Both the position numbers and the translations under genes were made by a program. A stretch of DNA of 64,000 nucleotides. It comes from Magnaporthiopsis rhizophila (Eukaryota; Ascomycota; Sordariomycetes; Magnaporthales; Magnaporthaceae). This document shows positions 58,288 through 64,000 of the stretch, piece after piece. The notes under the pieces are model-generated. The model did no database searches. It was not told the origin of the DNA and saw nothing but the letters and a program-made list of their open reading frames with translations. Position 1 is the stretch's first letter. Each line of letters begins with the position of its first letter. The stretch lies in contig PYSS01000051.1 in NCBI GenBank assembly GCA_003049465.1, positions 1 through 64,000 of the forward strand, in the 5' to 3' direction.

Positions 58288-59525
58288 TCATATCGGGAGA
58301 GCTGGGTACCAAAATCTTGTCATTTTCTACTTCCCATCGCCTCGTCGCAGGTCCAGCTATAATCCTACATCTTCCTACCCTCCTCTCCCTTTATACTGGG
58401 TTTCTCACGTCCCTTTGCCTATTTTGTTCTTCTTCTTTTGGCTACTTAAGTACCTCTTTTTTTCTTGAGTTGTTGAGCCACGGCTCTACATGTAAATACA
58501 TACGAGTCCACTTTGTGTCTTGGCCTTTTTTTTTTCCTTTTTTCTTTTCCTTTTTTTTTTCCTTTTTTTTTCAAACTTGTTTGTTTTGCTCATTTTCGGG
58601 CGTGGCGGATGTATGCATTCCCTGTCAACTATGTTTGCAAAGCGACGGTTCTGCTACATTTCCATCTTATACTCGCAACTATTCCCAGCGTTTCTGCAAT
58701 CACATGGTTTGAATCTGATGGTGTATGGGGTTACCTACTCGGGGTGGATAAACAACATGCATGGGCGGTAAAATCGACATATTCACCTGCCTGCTGAGCA
58801 TTTGTAACAATAAAAAGGAAAAAGCACTTTGATCTCCCGTTTTGAACCTACACAGACGAAACCAGATGCCAAACTCCATGCTGGATTTAACTGGAGCCCC
58901 GCAGCAAAACAGCTGGAAGCGTAATTGATCTCGGCGTGGAAGGATGGGGTTGTGTCAAACTCTAACAAGACAATTACCAAGTGACAGGGAATAAGGTAAG
59001 CGGACATTGCAGATTAAGCCGAGTCGACTGCTACGTGCCATGCAAGACATGTATGACGAAGAGCAGTCTGACGCGTCGACTTTTCGATCGGGTCCCGTCC
59101 GAGGCCACAGGTGCGGGGAAACAGTCGGAAATGCCCGTGCCAAGTATCAGTTGTTCGGGTCCAAACAGGTATTGGCTGGTTTAATTTTACACCACCGCCG
59201 CTCAAAAAAAAAAAAACAAGCCCGTTGTTTCGCATTGTCGTCAACACGCGAGGCGAAATACAGTAAATGATAATAACAAGGGTCTCAGATAACCGGTCGC
59301 CAGAAAAGTTATATACACAAGAGAAAGGAAAAGAGCATCGCCGTGCCGTTGGATCCAGGCTGATGAATGATAACATGCCAGAGAAGATGTGTTTTGAAGC
59401 GCCACCTGGCGCGCAATAGCCACGAAATGGAATGTTTAGCCGTTCGTTGGAAATTGTATGCGAGTTTGGCTCAAATGTGTAGGTATATATAGCTGCCGGA
59501 AGTGAAAATGAAATAGCATGACGCT
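58288..59525. other. Convergent intergenic region
   Basis: 3' flanks of two convergent genes. T-rich with several T8-T9 tracts at 58520-58572 and an A12 tract near 59205. No gene is seen. Confidence 0.45.
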
Positions 59526-61195
59526 CTATACACCGTTCCATCCTTGCTGGGCACGCGAGTTGCTACCGCCCGTCGGTTGATATGCCTGGTAGCCCGGGTA
59601 TGCGCCACCGCCGCCGCCAGTGTTCTGCCGCGAGGGGCCTTTCGGCCGACCCGCATAGGCATCGCCGTACCCTTGGTCCTGCCCGTAGCCCCCTGTGTTG
59701 TGTCGAGGCGACAACGGAGGCTGCGACGAGGCCCCGCCGTTGGAGTACTGCCGCTGCGGGTTCAGCGGACGGGTAGAATCGCTAGAGTACTTGCGCTGAG
59801 CTTGTGGGGTCCGCGACCGCGCGCCGTAGCCCTGGTTGCCGGCTGCGTAGCCGTAGTCTTGCTGGGGCGAGGCGGTCCTCCTTGGTCCGTCGCCAAAGCC
59901 GTTGTCTGGCTGAGGCGAGGCCATCCTCCCGGGTCCGTTGGCAAAGCCGTAGTCCGCCTGAGGTGCTGGGGATCGCCTGGGAGCGTCGCCGTATCCGTAT
60001 CCTCCCTGCTGGTGAGGCGCGGGGGATCGGGTGGGGCCGCGACCGCCATAAGGTGATGCCAAGGCGTTCTGGTCATACGCAGACGCTGGAGTCTGGCCGT
60101 ATCCGGGTTCAGCTCCGTAGCCCTGGGTAGTGCCGCGTCCGTAGTTGTCGTAGCTGCCTTGGCGGTCTTGAGAACCAGGATATCCTCTGCCCTGGCCATA
60201 GGACCCGTTGGTGGGATTTCCGGGAAGTGTCGGGCCCTGTCCCATGGCCATGCCCCCAGCACCATATCCTTGGTAGCCCCGGTCCTGCTGCCCGTAAGCG
60301 CCGCCGTTCATGTTCATGTTGTTATAGCCTTGCGCATTACCGGCGTATAGGTCAGAGACGCCAGGTCTGCCAGTCTGGTAAGGCGATGTCGACGCGACCG
60401 GACCAGGACTACCGTAGGGAGCGCCACGGTAGTTGGCAGGCGTCGGGGGACCCCGCGCCGGGGCCGCCATCATCGCCAGATTCTGAGCTGAGGGGTTGGC
60501 TGTAGCACTCTCCGGCTTCTTGAGGTCATCCAACTCGACCGTCTCCTCTAGCGCGACCTTCTGGTTTGCAGAGCCCTCCCAGCTGGGCATGGCTGGAAGA
60601 GCATCATCGTTTCCGCTCTTCTTGCTGACGTCGAACTCGGCGTACTTGGGCGGTTCGTTGGCGGCGAACGGCGCCGGGGGCTTCGGGCCGTTGAGTCCGC
60701 CGGCGTTCATGGGTTCTTGGGCTCGATAGCCTTGCGTTGGTGAGTGATACTGGTCGTCGAGGTATTTGTGGGGAGTGCCTTTAGGGGGATCGCAGCAGCC
60801 ACAGCAGTTGCCACAGCACTTTAGACACGAGAAGCATTGGCAGCAGCACGAAAGGCCGCAGCATAGGCACCGCACCAAGCACCACACCACTGAGAAGATG
60901 ATAAGGCCTCCGACGATTATCAGGGCAATCACGGGCCATCTGTGTGTATCGAGGCTGATTAGTGCCTGCCCTCCAAGCAGGGGACCGAATGCGCGGGCTG
61001 AAGACGAGGCAAGCCATACTTGCAATATGTGAACTTCATGCAGTTGTCCCAGCTTGAGAATGCCGTCTTCACATCTGAAACGGACTCGGTAATGGTGCCA
61101 GCCCTGCGGTCGAGCAGCGGGCGTATCGAGGCGGCCAGCAGATCGATGGCGCCCTCTCGCAAACTCCTCTCCATGGCGACATTGACTGACGGCAT
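59526..61195 (-). CDS. Fibroin-3-like Cys-rich single-TM protein
   Basis: Ascomycete family often labelled fibroin-3 related; function unknown. Two exons (61195-61020, 60939-59526) give 529 aa. The luminal/external N-terminus starts MPSVNVAMERSLR and contains SSWDNCMKFTYCK. One TM helix (about 61-83, WPVIALIIVGGLIIFSVVW) runs directly into a cluster of 15 cysteines in 30 residues (79-108), ideal for palmitoylation or metal binding (inference). The remaining about 400 residues are a disordered Gly/Tyr/Pro/Gln-rich tail, including three exact-length 16-residue repeats (DNA 59856-59999) of the type YGYGDAPRRSPAPQAD. Low-complexity Tyr/Gly sequence explains the fibroin name; homology to silk is not implied. 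Confidence 0.88.
59856..59999 (-). repeat. Three 48-bp tandem coding repeats
   Basis: Within the fibroin-3-like gene. Three consecutive 16-codon units share the pattern [YN]G[YF]xxxPxRxxxPQxD. Degenerate copies flank them. Confidence 0.8.
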
Positions 61196-63217
61196 TTTGC
61201 CGGTTCCGCGCGACAGGCGAGCCGGCACCGACAGCTCGTTGCTCCCAGTCCCCCTCCTTTTCCTCCCGCGCGTCGCTGTTGGGATGTTTGACGAGTGTCG
61301 CACCGGTCGTCGAGGGGATGTGGCCGTTGGGGCTAAATCGAAATCGAACGAGAGACAAATAAACAAGGAAGGAAAGTTTCAGGCGTCTCTATTGAAGTTT
61401 TGATATCACAGCAAATCGAACGGCCGTCGAATATCAGGACGAGTGCCGGGGTATCGGTCGGTGGGTATGTGATCGGCCGGGACAAGATAAAGATTGGCCT
61501 CGCAGCAGGTTTGCGTAACGTTCGCTTGGACGTGGGGGATACTAACAAATGGCGATCATATTTCCCCAGCGCGAAGACCAGGAGAAATAAAAGGATATGG
61601 TAAGAAACGACAGAGAAAAGGAAAACACTGGGTATAAAGAAAAGAGCATAAGGAACGGCGGCACACGACGAAACGATTGACGGATACAATGCAACGCGCG
61701 AAACGTAACGGGATGAACCTGTCGGAGGCCGAAGGAATGAAAGGGTAAGGAGGAAATAAACCATTGCGGACCTGGCTAGATGGTGACGCGGGCCGGACGC
61801 TGAAGGCTGGTGTAATTTGGTTGAACGCTGGCGGGCTGCAATGGCTGGTCAGCAGCCAGGGGTTTGGTTGGTCCCTGCCCCTGAACGGGGTTGCCTGTGC
61901 GGGTGAGTGAGGGCCCACGGGGACGCTAGCCACCAATAAAGACGTTGGCAGCGCTTTTTCTTCGTCTCATATCGCACTGAAAACAGGCGGGCTGTGCTAG
62001 CCGCCCAAGACACTCGAAGGCCGTCCGCCAGCAGAAGCCCTAGCAGCCCTCGACCGCGAGAAGTCGCTTGGGTATCATGCCCAGCCCTCTGCCGTTTTCA
62101 AACAGATAACTGACTCCGGCATACCTCGCAGGATGAATGCATGCTGCCGCAGGTACGGGCAGGTGGGGACCAAAATGGCAAAACTTTGAACGTCATGCAA
62201 AACCAAAAGGAAAGGACAAAAAAAAAAAAAAAAAAAAAAGGCCACCGCCGCACTCAGCCCCTCGAAATTGAGATGCGCAAGCACATCCTGGCGATCCTTT
62301 GGTCTGCCCCTCCCTTTTGCAAGTCGCATAACTGGTCGAAATCGCACAAAAGCTGCCTGCAGGATTCTTGCTGCACCCCAGCCCCGTTTTCTACGGATTA
62401 TGTGCATAAAAGAAATGGGGCCAAAAGGGGATCCCAGCTAGCCGGGCGGCCACGTGAATGGTTATCCAACACTCGTTTTTCCCTCAGGTTTCGGGGCTCG
62501 ATGTTCCTATAAATGAGACGGGCGAGCGAGAAGACGCAACCTCACGATGTCAGGAACCAAACCGTGCGCCATCACTGGATTTTCTTGTCTTTGCTGCACG
62601 GGCTGCTTGGCGCAGCAGTGGACGGCCACAGGCGTGTCTGTCCTGTCTCCTCTATATGACCTCATAGGCGTATCGAATCGTAACCAAACGGCCGGCATCA
62701 CATACATCCAGACCGACAGACCGGCGAACGAGGACGACACCAACATGGAAAGGACAACAAATCAAATACACAGCATTTGCCATCGACGCTCGTTTTTAGG
62801 TGCATAGAAAACTATCCTTTAGTCAGGTGCATTACCTATGTGAATACTAGAGCACATCACCCCATGGAATCCCCTTCGTCCGACCATATCGTTCCCAAGG
62901 ACGAGCTGTGCCGATTATCAAATTTGATGAGACAGGAATCAAAACCGCTAAACATTCAAAGTAAAAAAATAAAAATAAAAACCAAGCCGACCGAAACAAA
63001 AGAAAACGACAGGATAAAAATAAACATGATGCAATGGATAGCAGTCCCATGAAACTGTGGTATCCGCTTCCATCCCGGTTCTTTCCGCCTCCACTATTAC
63101 CTGGCCGGAACACATAATGGCGTTGTATTGAGTCGTCGCCAGTCATCACATTGAGTGAAGCTGGCGCGGTTGACTCCGCCTCCGGCAGGTCATGCCCCGT
63201 GCCTCACAACGCTTTCT
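61196..63217. other. Intergenic region with A22 run
   Basis: Between two minus-strand genes. The promoter of the fibroin-3-like gene lies at left, an A22 run at 62218-62239, and an A-rich 3' flank of the Rcr-like gene at 62940-63030. Open frames up to 143 codons show no motif. Confidence 0.4.
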
Positions 63218-63807
63218 TCACTTTCCTGAAGGCCGTGCCGCAGGCGGCGGGACGTCTCCGCCAGCGTCGGGCGAGTCTCGGTGCGGCGGGACGTAGGCGT
63301 TTGGTGGCGGCTGCACGCCCTGGGTCTGGGCGCCGTAGTAGCCGTCGTTGGGGTTGAAGGTCGAGCCCGTGTATTGTCCGTGCATCGGCTGGGCGCTGTA
63401 CTGCGGCGGCGGCGCGTAGTAGCCGTTCTGCTGCTGCTGGTGCGGCGGGCCACCCTGGTACTTTCCGCCCATCCAGCCGGTGCCGTACATGGGCATCATG
63501 CCCTGCCTCCTCCTGCGGCGTGCGCTCAGGCACCCGAGCATCATGAGGAGGAGGCCGATGCCCAGAATCACCACGCCTGTGAGCACCCACCGACCCCAGT
63601 ACGCCCAGGCGTTGTACTCGCACCCGCCGTTGACGAAAATGTAGCCCGCGGGGCAGTAATAGTAGCTGTTGAAAAAAAAAAAAAATGACACGGTTTTGGT
63701 TAGTCTCCTGTTGTGCCGCCGAACGCATGCGACTAAAGGGCAGGGGTGGTGTAGGCTCACTATCGCTTGGCCAGTTGGGCAGCGGCGTCTTCACCGAGAG
63801 GCGACAT
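63218..63807 (-). CDS. Rcr-like single-TM protein
   Basis: Two exons (63807-63761, 63665-63218) join in frame (AKRY|YYYCPAGYIF) to give 164 aa. A short luminal N-terminus has two cysteines in a CPAG...GGCEY pattern. One TM helix follows (WVLTGVVILGIGLLLMMLG), then a strong basic stop (ARRRRRQG) and a Tyr/Gln/Pro/Gly-rich cytosolic tail with NGYYAPPP and PNDGYYGAQ motifs, plausibly PPxY-like ligase or adaptor sites. The layout matches the Rcr1/Rcr2 (chitin synthesis regulation, Congo red resistance) family. The intron has a T14 polypyrimidine tract before the acceptor. Assignment is by architecture and is moderate. Confidence 0.7.
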
Positions 63808-64000
63808 CCTTGCAAAAATAGGCTGACGGCGGCAGCCGTGCAGTGTGCAGATCTGTGGTGCGTCGCCGATGCGTGCGTTTTCGCTTGGTCTCGTGTGAAT
63901 CGATCGGTCCTCTCAACTGTAGCTGCAGCAGAGAATGCGCCTCGAAACAGGAAAGTTACCGGCGATCGGATGGCATGCAGTCGTGATCTGTGTGTTGGGT
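63808..64000. other. Right edge, upstream of the Rcr-like gene
   Basis: Minus-strand 5' flank of the Rcr-like gene. Nothing else is recognised before the window ends. Confidence 0.4.

Noticed and set aside
1..64000. Prokaryotic-style systems (operons, CRISPR, defence islands), viral or transposon genes, secondary-metabolite cluster
   Set aside because: Spliceosomal introns in most genes and a housekeeping gene set; no transposase, reverse transcriptase, integrase, polyketide or peptide synthase motif was seen in any frame.

Overview
The window is nuclear DNA from a filamentous ascomycete, most likely Pezizomycotina and plausibly Sordariomycetes. Short GT-AG introns are common (about 50-120 nt, often with CTAAC/CTGAC-like branch sites), gene density is about one per 2.7 kb, coding DNA is GC-rich, and several products belong to fungal or ascomycete-type families (fibroin-3-like protein, Csx2-type ArfGAP, LAA2-like protein). 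I modelled 24 protein-coding genes. Every junction was checked by eye for reading-frame continuity. No rRNA gene, convincing tRNA gene, intact transposon, CRISPR array or biosynthetic cluster was seen.

Layout. 1-10 kb: BAR-PH-ArfGAP protein (+), then Cds1/Chk2 checkpoint kinase (-). 11-17.6 kb: eIF3m (+), UMP-CMP kinase with a mitochondrial-type N-terminal exon (-), four-TM protein (-). 17.6-21.3 kb: the largest gene-free stretch, holding a long imperfect hairpin with a T26 run and a decayed tRNA-like sequence. 21.3-30 kb: eIF2 gamma (+), LAA2-like AP-1 accessory protein (-), a small acidic protein (-), nucleoporin Nsp1 (+), ATP synthase inhibitor (-). 32-39 kb: 14-3-3 (+), Dph4 (-), mitochondrial ribosomal protein mL59 (-), SERRATE/Ars2 (-). 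40-48 kb: TspO/MBR protein (+), mitochondrial ornithine carrier (-), Prp28 (-), CCT4 (-). 49-58 kb: Rpt1 (+), a Cys-rich unknown protein (-), SF3B6 (+), a STIMATE/YPL162C-like membrane protein (+). 59-64 kb: fibroin-3-like protein (-) and an Rcr-like single-TM protein (-).

This is a housekeeping neighbourhood: translation initiation (eIF3m, eIF2 gamma, Dph4 for eEF2 diphthamide), splicing and RNA processing (Prp28, SF3B6, Ars2), proteostasis (CCT4, Rpt1), mitochondria (Inh1, mL59, ornithine carrier, possibly the long kinase isoform) and trafficking (ArfGAP, LAA2-like, Nsp1). Genes are mostly in divergent or convergent pairs. I see no operon-like functional cluster and no evidence for an undescribed multi-gene system. 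The best leads are small: the 19.5 kb hairpin, the extended UMP-CMP kinase, an RPT1 coding exon consisting of the start codon alone, and a few conserved-looking proteins of unknown role.
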